Positions 12,811 through 24,500 of a stretch of DNA of 64,000 nucleotides are shown one piece after another. How positions within the stretch are numbered: position 1 is the first letter of the stretch; each line of letters begins with the position of its first letter. The DNA is from Neodiprion pinetum (Eukaryota; Arthropoda; Insecta; Hymenoptera; Diprionidae), in NCBI RefSeq assembly GCF_021155775.2, contig NC_060233.1, forward strand, positions 33,511,077 through 33,575,076. Direction: 5' to 3'. Under the pieces are notes generated by a model. It was not told where the DNA came from and ran no database searches. It saw only the letters and a program-made list of their open reading frames with translations. Position numbers and translations under genes: made by a program.

Positions 12811-14075
12811 GAGAAATTTTATTAGCGGACTGACAGCTACCGAATTTGGGGTTGCGCGAAAAACGAATTGAAATAATTTATTGTAAACATGAACCAGGAA
12901 CCACGGAGCGCTTATCCTGGAAGTCGAGAAATTTTATTAGCGGACTGACAGCTACCGAATTTGGGGTTGCGCGGAAAACGAATTGAAATAATTTATTGTA
13001 AACATGAAGCAGGAACCACGGAGCGCTTATCCTGGAAGTCGAGAAATTTTATTAGCGGACTGACAGCTACCGAATTTGGGGTTGCGCGAAAAACGAATTG
13101 AAATAATTTATTGTAAACATGAACCAGGAACCACGGAGCGCTTATCCTGGAAGTCGAGAAATTTGATTAGCGGACTGACTGCTACCGAATTTGGGGTTGC
13201 GCGGAAAACGAATTGAAATAATTTATTGTAAACATGAACCAGGAACCACGGAGCGCTTATCCTGGAAGTCGAGAAATTTTATTAGCGGACTGACGGCTAC
13301 CGAATTTGGGGTTGCGCGGAAAACGAATTGAAATAATTTATTGTAAACATGAAGCAGGAACCACGGAGCGCTTATCCTGGAAGTCGAGAAATTTTATTAG
13401 CGGACTGACGGCTACCGAATTCGAGGTTGCGCGAAAAACGAATTGAAATAATTTATTGTAAACATGAAGCAGGAACCACGGAGCGCTTATCCTGGAAGTC
13501 GAGAAATTTTATTAGCGGACTGACAGCTACCGAATTTGGGGTTGCGCGAAAAACGAATTGAAATAATTTATTGTAAACATGAACCAGGAACCACGGAGCG
13601 CTTATCCTGGAAGTCGAGAAATTTTATTAGCGGACTGACAGCTATCGAATTTGGGGTTGCGCGGAAACCGAATTGAAATAATTTATTGTAAACATGAAGC
13701 AGGAACCACGGAGCGCTTATCCTGGAAGTCGAGAAATTTTATTAGCGGACTGACGGCTACCGAATTCGGGGTTGCGCGAAAAACGAATTGAAATAATTTA
13801 TTGTAAACATGAAGCAGGAACCACAGAGCGCTTATCCTGGAAGTCGAGAAATTTTATTAGCGGACTGACAGCTACCGAATTTGGGGTTGCGCGAAAAACG
13901 AATTGAAATAATTTATTGTAAACATGAAGCAGGAACCACGGAGCGCTTATCCTGGAAGTCGAGAAATTTTATTAGCGGACTGACGGCTACCGAATTCGGG
14001 GTTGCGCGGAAAACGAATTGAAATAATTTATTGTAAACATGAACCAGGAACCACGGAGCGCTTATCCTGGAAGTC
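12811..14075. repeat. Tandem array of 11 exact 115-bp units, right arm only
   Basis: The mark GAGAAATTTTATTAGCGGAC falls at 12811, 12926, 13041, 13156, 13271, 13386, 13501, 13616, 13731, 13846 and 13961, always 115 bp apart, and the run ends at 14076 where the sequence changes to GAGTTTCACC. Units differ by only a few bases (for example ACAGCT/ACGGCT and TTTGGGG/TTCGGGG). The corresponding part of the left arm (about 8440-8570) has a single copy, so the array arose by local amplification after the two arms existed. Confidence 0.95.
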
Positions 14076-14549
14076 GAGTTTCACCGCGTAGCGGACCCGA
14101 AGCGCGGGATCCGGGAGGTTGAGAACCCGGTACTCGAAATACGTAGCGGACCCGAAGCGCGGGATCCGGGAGGTTGAGAACCCGGTACTCGAAATTTGCG
14201 GAGCGCGACTCTCATCCGTCCGCTCTACTGCGCGGTTGTTTCCCGACTGAGGAATTCGGCTAGCTGATTTTGTATTGGTGACGTCACTTTCTGAACATCC
14301 GACATCCAAACTTTGGTTTCGACCTTTAATACTATGTATGATGATGTGTGATGTATGATGTATGATGATATGATATGATGTATAATGCTTTTAGTTTTCA
14401 CGTTTCATACAAGAAATACGCACTTCGTCTCTCCTGCCGATTCCAGACTCAAGCGGCCATGCCCTTCGATGGTCAGCCGTTGACTGAAGATATATTCTTC
14501 AGAAGCGTCGTTCTTTCTCTCCCTATCACCTTTCTAGGTCTTTAAACCA

Positions 14550-15559
14550 CTACGCAGCGTTAAATACCGTCTCATATACGAAGTATCCATTTCATCTTAA
14601 TCAAAATTGGCGCATCCGTGATATATTACAGTTACTCTGAATTTTTTTCCATCCGAATACTTTTCGAAAAACAATTCTGCTCCTCTACCCAACGCAGATA
14701 CTTCACTTACGACCAGCTAAAACAACGTTTCGATTCTATGCCTATGAAAATTCAAGATCGAGAGAGCAAATGAAAAGTTGTTGGAATAATTATGAATACT
14801 AATGTTATGGAATACATCGAGCGCGCGTCGAATAGAATCCCATTTCGAAATGAATAATTCTTCTCTTTTCATATCATAGCTAATCTAGTAATATAGGTAA
14901 ACAGGATGGTTGGAGATGTTCGGAAATGGTAGGAGGTGGTCGGCGCTGGCAGAAGGTGATAGGGGATGGTCGAAAGTGGCCATTGATGGTGGGAGGTGGC
15001 AGGGTGAGGTAGGAGGTATTCGAAAATGGTAGGACATTTCAAATGTTAAAGTCGACGATGATCCGGTGCATAATTTTATCGTTACAGATTCTCTTTTCCC
15101 ATGAGGCATAGAGTATTCAACAACGATAATGCAGTCCTTAAAATTCATCATTCATCTCTGTCTGGAAAGATAATTCGCAAGGCGTGGTGTTCTATTCTAT
15201 TTGCATTATTAGAAAAATACCCGTACTCTACATACACTGTTTCTAATCTTTTGCTACATTTGGTTTAATCCCCATGCTTCCACAGCACGAATAGTCGGAA
15301 ATGTTTTTGATTATCCATAATAAAATAAAAGAAGTAACAAAGCTTAAATTTATAGTCAAAGCTCTAATGAATACATCAAACTGCGGTCGAATCAATTCAT
15401 TTATTATTTGCACATGACCTCTGTATATTTGATAAATTATTCCTAAATACATTGAAAAATATGTATTTATAATGAAATATCATGCAATGGGCTGTGTAAA
15501 CTATAAACTATAATTTCTATCGAATAGCTGCTTTTATGTCAACAGGGCTTTGAGACTCA
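14550..15559. other. Spacer with a degenerate GGTGG block
   Basis: No gene seen. At about 14900-15030 there is a degenerate GGTGG/GATGGT tract that resembles the blocks inside the large palindrome, so the element's debris extends here. The remainder is AT-rich without recognisable structure. Confidence 0.5.
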
Positions 15560-17420
15560 GTTCAGTTCGTCCTCCTCCTCGTCCACCTCCGACCACCTCC
15601 AATAATCGCCAACCACCTCGAACAACCACCGATAACCACCTCGGGTTGTACCTAGAATAGCAATAAATATTTTCAGTATAAGAACACATCAAAAATATTA
15701 CGTGAGGATTAATATTTGAAAAGTGCTGGAATAAATTTTTTTTGGCACTATTCGGACGCAATTTCGCGAGACAAATCGAATAAGCGCAGTCCCGATACGC
15801 TGCAAGCAGCGGATCAAAAGTGACAGCAAAAAAAACCAGAACCTGTGTTTTCGACATTTTTCAGCAGGTGCTTTTTCCTTCGTAACTTCTTTCTTGTTGA
15901 TCCCACGCTCTTTTCGCTGCGTTTTCTGGGTTCCTGGGGGTCCAATTAGTCAGGAAAGGGTCATTTAAATCGAATCTGAGACCAAAAATTTTGGCTCCAA
16001 AAATGGAAAAAAAGTAAGGCTAACCCCTTTGCATTTTTGGCGAAAATCTTGACGATTTTGAAAAGTGCTGGAATACATTCTTTCTGGCACTATTCCGACG
16101 TAATTTTGCGAGAGAAATCGATTGGGCGCAGTCCCAAACGCTGCGATCAACGCATCAAAAGTTACAGCCAAAAAACGAGAACCTGCGCGTTTTCGACATT
16201 TTTTAGCAGGTGCTTTTTCCTTCGCAATTACTCTCCTGTTGATCCCACGCTATTTTCGCGTGGCGCTATGTTACTATTTGTGCACAGTGAGTATAACATC
16301 TTTATGATATTTAATGGCAGTTGTAATCATAATTTATCAAAAATTTTTGAAACTTGTCATGTTTACAATAAATCATTTCAATTCATTCTTCGCGCAAGGC
16401 CAGCTTCAGTAGCTGTCAATGCGCTGATCAATAATGTCCTTGGTAAAATGTATCAATGAAACATTACGTTGATCCATACACGATATTTTTGACGTGGTCT
16501 AAGACTGAAAATATTCATTAGTATTCGAGGTATAACCCGAGGTGGTTAGCGGTGGTCGTTGGACGTGGTTGGTGGTGACGGAGGTGGACGAGGTGGAGGA
16601 CCAGGAGGAGGAGGACGAGAAACACGAGGAGAACGAGGTGGACGAGGAGGATGAGGATTTGTGCACGGTGAATATAACATTTTTGTAATATTCAATGGCA
16701 ATTGTAATTATATTTTATCTACAATTATCCAAATTAGTCATGTTTACAATAAATTATTTGAATTAATTTTTCGCGCAAACCCAAATTCAGTAGCCCTCAA
16801 TGCGCCGATAAAATTTCTATAATTTTCTTATAATCTTCCCATCATCTTCTTGGTAAAATGTGTCAATTAAAAAATTGTGGTAATCCTTACACAATACTTT
16901 TCATGTGTTCTAATACTGTAAATATGTATTAGTTATACCTCATAACCCGACGTGGTTAGCGGTGGTCGTTGGAGGTGGTTGGCGGTGGTTGCGGGCAAAG
17001 CGTCTCTTCTCCAATCACGAATCACTTCTCTTCAATCTTCTATCGTCGTTCCGCTGCAGGTGATTAATGGCGACATGCCCATTCGTTGTTTTGAAGATTT
17101 GTCTTCTGATAATTTTGAACTGCAACCGGCTGACGGGACACTGTACCACTACATTTTTTTTATTTTCATACCTGATGTGTTCTGATGGACGGTTGGTAGA
17201 TGAGTGTCCCGTCTCCCAGAATAAAGGTGGGATCAGCCGCGGTGTATAACTCGTAATTCGTTGGTGAGCCAAATTTTCCTTGGTCCTTACTTCGACTCTA
17301 CCCGCGGTACATTCAAATCGTTACATATCCAAAGGGGTTAGCCTTATTTTTTTTTTACCAAAAAATCTTGTCTCAAAATCGATTCGTATGACCATTTCTG
17401 ACCGACGCTTTCAGCAACTC
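15560..17420. mobile_element. Second, rearranged palindromic cluster related to the 7-kb element
   Basis: Segments of the large element recur here: an inverted 21-bp/GGTGG block at 15565-15720, and same-sense GGTGG blocks at 16530-16680 and 16930-17000, each with AT-rich pieces of the 164-bp unit. Between them a segment of about 215 bp is directly duplicated (about 15717-15935 and 16055-16270, offset about 338 bp); its marks are AAAAGTGCTGGAATA, GGCACTATTC and GCAGGTGCTTTTTCCTTCG. A further inverted pair joins about 15950-16040 and 17320-17405 (AAGGCTAACCCCTTT on one side). No transposase is visible. A short inverted pair GACGGGACACT/AGTGTCCCGTC lies at about 17132 and 17204. Confidence 0.6.
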
Positions 17421-20400
17421 TTGACTACTTGCAATCCATTCTCCTCACAAAATTACGTTGTTATAGAGCATGGGCGAACGAATTTCAGCGTTTATGAAAT
17501 TGTGTAAATTTCGACCGAAAAAATTGAAACGAGTTAGACATGCATTTGTTCGCTAATTTGAAGTAAAAAGCTTGCTTGTGATAATCTATAGGAATCATCG
17601 TGTTCAGACTAATTGTACTCCAACTAATTCAAAAAGACATTCCGAACATTATAGATCTAACAGCCGGGGAAATACGAAAAAAAGCGAAACGTCCGAGGGC
17701 GTTTAGGACCAACGGCGCATTAAATTCTGTGTAAGTGTGAGAAGACACAGCATTCAAGCATCAGTTATTTCCAAAAGCAAATACGGCTGAGTTTACGAAG
17801 CACCTGGCGTTTTCAAATAATCTTGGGAAAGAGTTACGATAAAATACATCATTCCCGGTGGAACAGAAATACAAATTTACTATGTTGGATTTTCCCGGTC
17901 TGTCACTACCCTGTAATCTGTCTCAGATTCTGTAAGACACCGTAGTAGTATTGTTGAATCAACCTGGGTGTCAAAAATAAAAAAATCTTGTCTTTGGACA
18001 GATAATTAAACCGATACTGCGTATGTATGAACATATCGTTTCATGTTTCCAAATACATACATTCAACGTACTGCAATGTGTATTTCTGTATTCAACTTGT
18101 TTCATTCGGAAGTAATTTTTCACAATGGTCTAAATTAAAAGTTTCGCATAAGCAGGGTAAGACATCGTTTATTTGACAACAATAATGTTGCAATATTATT
18201 ATAAGCAGATATTTCTATTTTACATCAAATAGGGTACATTATCCACAATTAAAATAGACTATCGATTGATGATTGTGTACAAGATCAGTATAATATGGCA
18301 TATGTTATAGAATTTGTAGAAGCGTGAAAATAATTTAAGAAAGGTTTAACACGAAAATGAATGACGAAATAATACTATCATTCTATAGTAAAATTATACG
18401 TATATGTATATGTGTATATATTTACATATAGTTATCGATCAACGATGAGCCAAAAATATACTTTCTTAAAAAATAAACTAAATGTAAATTTCTTCGTTTA
18501 TATATTAATAAAAAATAATTAATATTGAGTTCAGATATTAACAAATAATACTTCTTTGTTTGTATAAACACAAATCTTTGATTATTTGCATTAAATAATG
18601 ATGGGTAAAACTCCGTTAAAGATACAAAATAAAATTTGTATCATTTCATATATCTTATTGATGAATAATTTCATCTCATTGGTATATATCAATAACATTT
18701 ATGCATATATATTCTGTAACAGAGCTAAAAACTTTATATTGTCGTGTATATACGCTTTATAAATAGTTCTTTTTTTTTTTTTTGTTAACACTTTGATATA
18801 CTTTTGTAAGTTGTGCTCACATAATACCTGAATCCAAGTAAACAAAGAGTGCTAAATTTTGAGATTGATAACAGGTATTTGATAAACACATATCTACCAC
18901 ATTTTATCCGAACTTTTTCAATGTTCTTATAGGATTATTATTCAAATTTATGGTGGAAGATTGTAAAGCCTAATTTACTTATGGAAAAGAAATTACTTCA
19001 AGGTTTTATGAATAAATCTTCTATTGCCATTTTGTTTTTTCTATAGGTTCATCGTCCTTAGTGTTATGTTGACTCATTAATTATTGAACAATGATTGACA
19101 TTTTTTGTATGTATAATACATGTTCAAATCAATAGTATATTCATTGTGTAAATGAATACGTATACTTGTTTATGTATACAAATAAATTGGTTGGCTTCAA
19201 CAGATTTTCAGGAGCAAGTTTGTGTTGGTTTCTTTTAGGGGAGTTGGTCATGGTACTTTAGCCGGCCAACTTTTAATATCCTGACAATAGCAACTATTTT
19301 TTGCATTTTAGTAATTTTTTTCTGTCCGGTTATAATATGTTTTGTTGTAATGCATCATTTTTCTCTGATACAATGAGTATGGATTTTAGCTTTTGTATTT
19401 TGTCAACGGTACATTGAAAACGGATAATGCAAAATGACGACAACTGTTCAACAGATTCATTTGCCTCTTTCTAGTCTTCAAATCTTCAAAACTATTCGAA
19501 GAATCTTCTATCAATAGTTTGTTATTGTATAAATCATAGGTATACGTAACGTAAATAGATGAATAGAATTGGCAAAGAAAAATAATTTATGCGATTTTAT
19601 ACACGCACGACTTCATTCTTGAATTATTTTCCCTCACATTCTCAAACTTCTTATCATCTCTTACATTCTCATTTTTGGTAATAATTTAGCTTCCAATTTT
19701 ATGCATTTTTTATCGCAATGAAAATGAATTAATTCTAAGTACCTCTTTGTGGTCGTAAGCCTTAAACTTTAGCAAATTTTTTTTATTAATTACTTTTTTT
19801 CATACATCACATGCAATCGACGCGATTCGAGTCAACTTCATCTGTAGAGTCAACTACGATTACGAATTATCTATTGAGGTAGACGAGTGTATTTTCCAAA
19901 TAGCTTTCGATAGCTTTTAATAATGCTAAACAGAATGATAAAAATTTCTTCCCCAACTTAAAAGTGCCATACGAATTTTTCCCCTTACCTTTAATCCTAT
20001 ACCAGAATAATAGACCACAAAGTTAGCCAAGAAAGTTTTAATTCACAATAGTACCCCATTACGATCTACAAAGTCTTTGTTCGAATAGTTTTTTATTTTT
20101 ACATTCTGTTTGAGTCACATCCCAATTCATATCTAAAGTAGATCAATTTATTTATATAGCAAAAGAAATAATCATTCCGAATTCATTTGCTTTGTTTTGA
20201 TAATAATTGCCAATTTTCTTATCGCAAATTGTAGTGAAGAAGTAATGTAATAATAATAACAATATTAATATTAATACTGTAGTCTGATTCTGGCTGAATA
20301 TATTTTCCATACACTTGCGTTTATAACATTTATTTAATAACCAAATTCCGTAGTTTTCGTTATTCGAATTTTTGTTTCAATTCCTATTTTATAACTTACC

Positions 20401-21593
20401 TTCTGCTGTTCAGGTACTGTATTTGTACCTATCATATTCTTACCTGAGAATAAACTTGTATTTCGAATGATTTTCTTAAAGTATCAAGTAAATACTTTTC
20501 AACCCTACTCTGTAGGATTTTAATTATAGTATTAACTACCTTACATCATCCTCACATATAGATACCATTGAAAATATTTATACTAACTATCTGTGTCATG
20601 ATAGTTAAAAAACGATAATGTGTACTCACACAAAATTTTATATATTTCAAGAGGCAATATTTAACTTTGTCATTTTTCGTTAGTGAGATTGCATCGATAA
20701 TGTTACGTAATTAAATCAAATGTACCGTTTTGCGTGTTACCGAATGCATTTGAGAAAAGAACAAAAGCTAATATTCAGAATAATGCTTGGAAGTTATTTT
20801 TACGCTAATGACTATGCTTTATCGTCAAAATATATCTTATTAACTTTAACCTTTTGTCTGCGCATCGGGTCATTTTGACCCTAAATTTTTCTTTGCACTT
20901 GAATAGCTCTGAGCGGTGAGGTCTATATCGGGCACGTTTTCCAATAGTTACATTATTTGTTTTGCAAATCTGACTGCAAAGACATAAAGTTTAATTAAAT
21001 GATTACAAAAAGTATCTCTACCTTGTATTTCGAGAAGTGCATAGTTGCTAAGATATTGAAAGCTGAGTATTATCTGCAGTCAGATTGACCCAATATGCAA
21101 TCAACAGGTTGTGACGGAGGTATGCACCGGAAGGGATAAATATGTTATAAGTAACTACTCTAATGTTCAAATGACGGCTATGATGTGATTAGACGCTATA
21201 AATAATTACAGTTGTAATAATACAATATGAGTTAGTAGCATGTAGCACAACTTCAACGATCTAGATAGTTGGACAAAAACTTAATTTTCGACAAGTTGAT
21301 CAAAATCGCGCCCCGTTATAGACTGTTTATGGAGGAAGAAATATAACGATTGATTTTTTGGAATATTGACTGTTCATTACAAATTTTGGGGACTTATTTC
21401 AAGCTGTCTTTTATAATTAGTGTCATTTTTGTGGACATTATCCAAAAAACATTATCAAACGTATGATACAGGTAATAAACTACCGGATACCTAGTTATGA
21501 CCACCTAATCTAAGCTTTAATTGCGCACACGCAGCTCCTAGCCAAGTTCCTGGAGTAATTTTTACCTCATAATATATTTTGAAAACGGCGGAT
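17421..21593. other. AT-rich gene-free stretch, includes the Pfk 3' UTR
   Basis: No coding exon could be supported. Pfk is read on the minus strand and stops at 21594, so its 3' UTR must occupy the right end; the poly(A) site cannot be fixed. The stretch is very AT-rich with many ATATAT runs. The only structured feature seen is the MITE remnant at 20846-21139. Confidence 0.5.
20846..21139. mobile_element. Degraded piggyBac-like MITE remnant
   Basis: The left end reads TTAACCTTTTGTCTGCGCAT and then GGGTCATTTTGACCC. The reverse complement of the right end reads TTATCCCTTCCGGTGCATAC, and a little further in TTGATTGCATATTGGGTCA. The two ends are imperfect inverted copies, the left is flanked by TTAA (20846-20849) and the right by a one-base variant. 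TTAA plus CCC ends is the piggyBac pattern. Weakly conserved, so only a remnant. Confidence 0.35.
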
Positions 21594-24500
21594 TTACAGG
21601 ATTGGTTCGTCAACAGTCAAGTCCATCTCTTCAACCGTTATATACAGACCTTCTTCCTGGTAGGTTGACTCGTGTTTAGCCAAGACTTTCAACAATGGGC
21701 GTAACTTCATCCACCATTGATAAGTAGGGATACGATGTCTAAATAAGTGAACGAAGAAATAATAATCATTAAGAAGATGCGTAATTATTATGCAAAGTAC
21801 CCAATATTTAAATTTACTTACTCGAAATCGGTAACTTCTTTCAATTCTAAAAACGGTGTGTATCTGTATTGACGTCTTACGATTCCCAGCATCACTGCTG
21901 TATCTGGGGTAACTGCATTAACTTTTCCATCGGCAGTACTGTGCTTCTTCAACTGTTCAGTAAACCATTCGACGGCTTTAGATCCCATCTTAGTACCCAA
22001 ATTACGATCAAAGGGAGTCGGCGAACCTCCTTGTTGCATATGTCCTATGTTCAGAAAGTGAATGTATAGTCAACAATAGCCTGATGAGAATAAAGCAAAC
22101 TTGGAAATAACGTCAAATTATAGATTTCTTAGGACTTTACGAACCAATGATGTTCGATCTGCAACTGAATAATCCCTTTCCCTCCTCACTGAATAACCTC
22201 TGCATAAAGTCAGTGTTGTAATTTAAATTGGCACTTTCGTTTCTGAGAATCAATCCTCTCTGAACACCCTCAGACATCTTTGCTGCCATAGCAATAACAT
22301 CTTGATTTAAATCTTTGATGTTAAATTTCTCTTCAAATATGTATGCAGCATCAGCACCACCTGCCAAACCAGCTACCGTAGCTAGATATCCACAATAACC
22401 ACCCATTGTTTCAATTATAAACACACGCCGCTTCGTGCCTTGTGCCGATTGACGAATACGGTCACAGATCTGAAAGTTGAATAAATGACTACACTCGTAC
22501 ACGTTTCTTAAACGATGTTTGGAAATTGACATTGAATGCATATGCAATAAAAAAGGCGAAAAAAATATAGATGTGATTTGATATATTTAAATACTATGTC
22601 TATATACCTCTGTTATCTCGTTAAGTGCAGTATCACAACCAAGCGAAAATTCGGTGCCTGGTACGTTGTTGCTAATGGTTGCCGGTATCATTGCGATGGG
22701 GATCTTAAATTCGTCAAATTTATCTCGAGCATCGCAAAATGTCAATGCTGTTTGGTAGCCCTGAGAAAAGCAAAAAAGAAAGTGAGAACGAGAACAGTGA
22801 TCAAATTCATTTAATTGAATTCAATTTCCCAACCGACATTTGACAATAATCAGACCATTCAGACTTGCAATTTAAAAAAACCATACCTCAAATCCACCAA
22901 TGATTAGCAATGCTTGAATTCCAAATTCCTTAAGTCTCTGAGCAATTTGCGGTAATTGATCTTCTTTTGGCGGAGCTCTTTTGGTACCTAGATACGCACC
23001 ACCCTGTGCTACCCAGCCAGTGACAGATGGCCAGTCCAACAATTTAAGTTTGCCAGCGATGAATCCCGGGACACCATCACATATTCCATAAACCTGGAAT
23101 ATTTTTATTCCAGATACGTTTGCGAAATTGCAAATACAATAAAGTATATTCACATACCTTATCCCCACGATAGATGCAGTTTCTAACAAAAGATCTTACA
23201 GCAGCATTCATGCCGCACGATGGAGAACCAACATGCATTACAGCCAGAGTGTAATGATCCTGTAAATAAATGTTTGTGTTACAAATATGCAAACTTTGAC
23301 GAACCATGCAACATGCTTTTAGTATTCAGTATTTGAATAAGGTGTCGAATTCCGTGAAGGAACAATTAAATGAGTAGAAAAAGAGGTGAAATATTGGTGG
23401 GTAGTTTATACTTGCAGTGCAATAAGAAAAAAAATTCTATGTATTGAGAAAAACTATTTCACAAACAATTAAAAAACAAAAATTAATAATAATTGTAAGT
23501 TCAAATACTAGATAAAGACAATTTTTAACATGCAAGGCAAGATGACAAATGACCATATATGAGTAATTATGATTGCTGAAAATTTTTGGTCCAGAGGCAA
23601 GTTCTGAGACGAAGTTGCTTAGGATTAATACTTCACATTTATTTAAGACTTACTTGTCCCCACATAGTGTTCTGCTATGAAATGAGATAGAAGAAAACAG
23701 GTAATGTTTATAGATTGATACGAATCACGCAACGAATTCTAATTTGTCAAGCGATGCATGATCGTGCGTGAATCACTTGGGGTTGAAGTATAAAATTACC
23801 TTTGTCAAGGTGGGGCCGTCATTATCCTAAAGCAGCGTTACAAATATATTTAAATATCATTTATTTCATCAATGTACTCAATCCTACATAGTAACCACTG
23901 CAAGGAAATAACGTGCTTCATTCTCAGAGAAACTTTCATAAAAAATCTACCCTTTAAATTCGATGCATTCTCTCTCGATCACCTTATATAACCGCGTTCT
24001 AAATATACGTTGAGAATTTAGTTTAATAGGTTATAACATCTAGTCTTACTTTTCCCAAAGCTGGTTCAGCTGGGGCCTTCAACCGGGTTAACATTTTATA
24101 GGTGTCCAAGTTCCGAGCAAATCCTCTGAAATTAGATTATGTGTATAAATAAAATTGTGCAACTAATATAACAACGTTATATATAAACCTCTTCTTCCAA
24201 CTTCAGAAATAAGTTGGCTTTTTAAAAGTTAGAGTCCGCGCTCACTGGTAACTACTGACACAGTCACAAAAAATGTCACGTGCTTTGACTGTCTCATGAC
24301 CGTAGTGAGCCCAACGTCATAAGTTTCTATAGAAAGCATGCGAAGAAATTTTTTGTCACCATGACAAAAGTCACCAGTGAGCACCTACCCTTACTCAGTA
24401 TGGCTGCTCTGTAATTTATAGGCAGCCAAATTTTTCGAAATCCATCAGATAGCATTTGCAAGACCTACTTTCCACGTAGTTGAACAGCTAGCTCCCAATT

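Larger units (their letters stand above)
7511..14549. mobile_element. Giant foldback (palindromic) element of about 7 kb
   Basis: The outer left arm (about 7511-8160) is repeated in reverse complement at about 14549-14060. The shared blocks come in the same nested order: GACCT(A/G)(A/G)AAAGGTGAT, GAAGAATATATCTTCAG, the GGAATCGGCAGGAGAGA block, the CATACAT microsatellite, a segment with two copies of a roughly 55-bp unit, and then the AATTGAAATAATTTATTGTAAAC family. The axis lies near 11.15-11.19 kb. No transposase, reverse transcriptase or helicase is encoded; the open frames in the core are by-products of biased composition. I found no clear target-site duplication, so the exact ends are uncertain by tens of bases. 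The left arm has extra sequence near 7530-7680 that the right lacks. Long inverted arms with internal tandem repeats recall Foldback/Galileo-type elements, but the family is not recognised. Confidence 0.75.

Noticed and set aside
16952..17272. Protein-like short frames (plus strand with NGDMPIRCFEDLSS; minus strand with VVQCPVSRLQFKI)
   Set aside because: Both strands are open over the same 250 bp, neither matches a family I can name with confidence, and the segment lies within repeat debris. A remnant of a gene or transposon is possible but cannot be supported.
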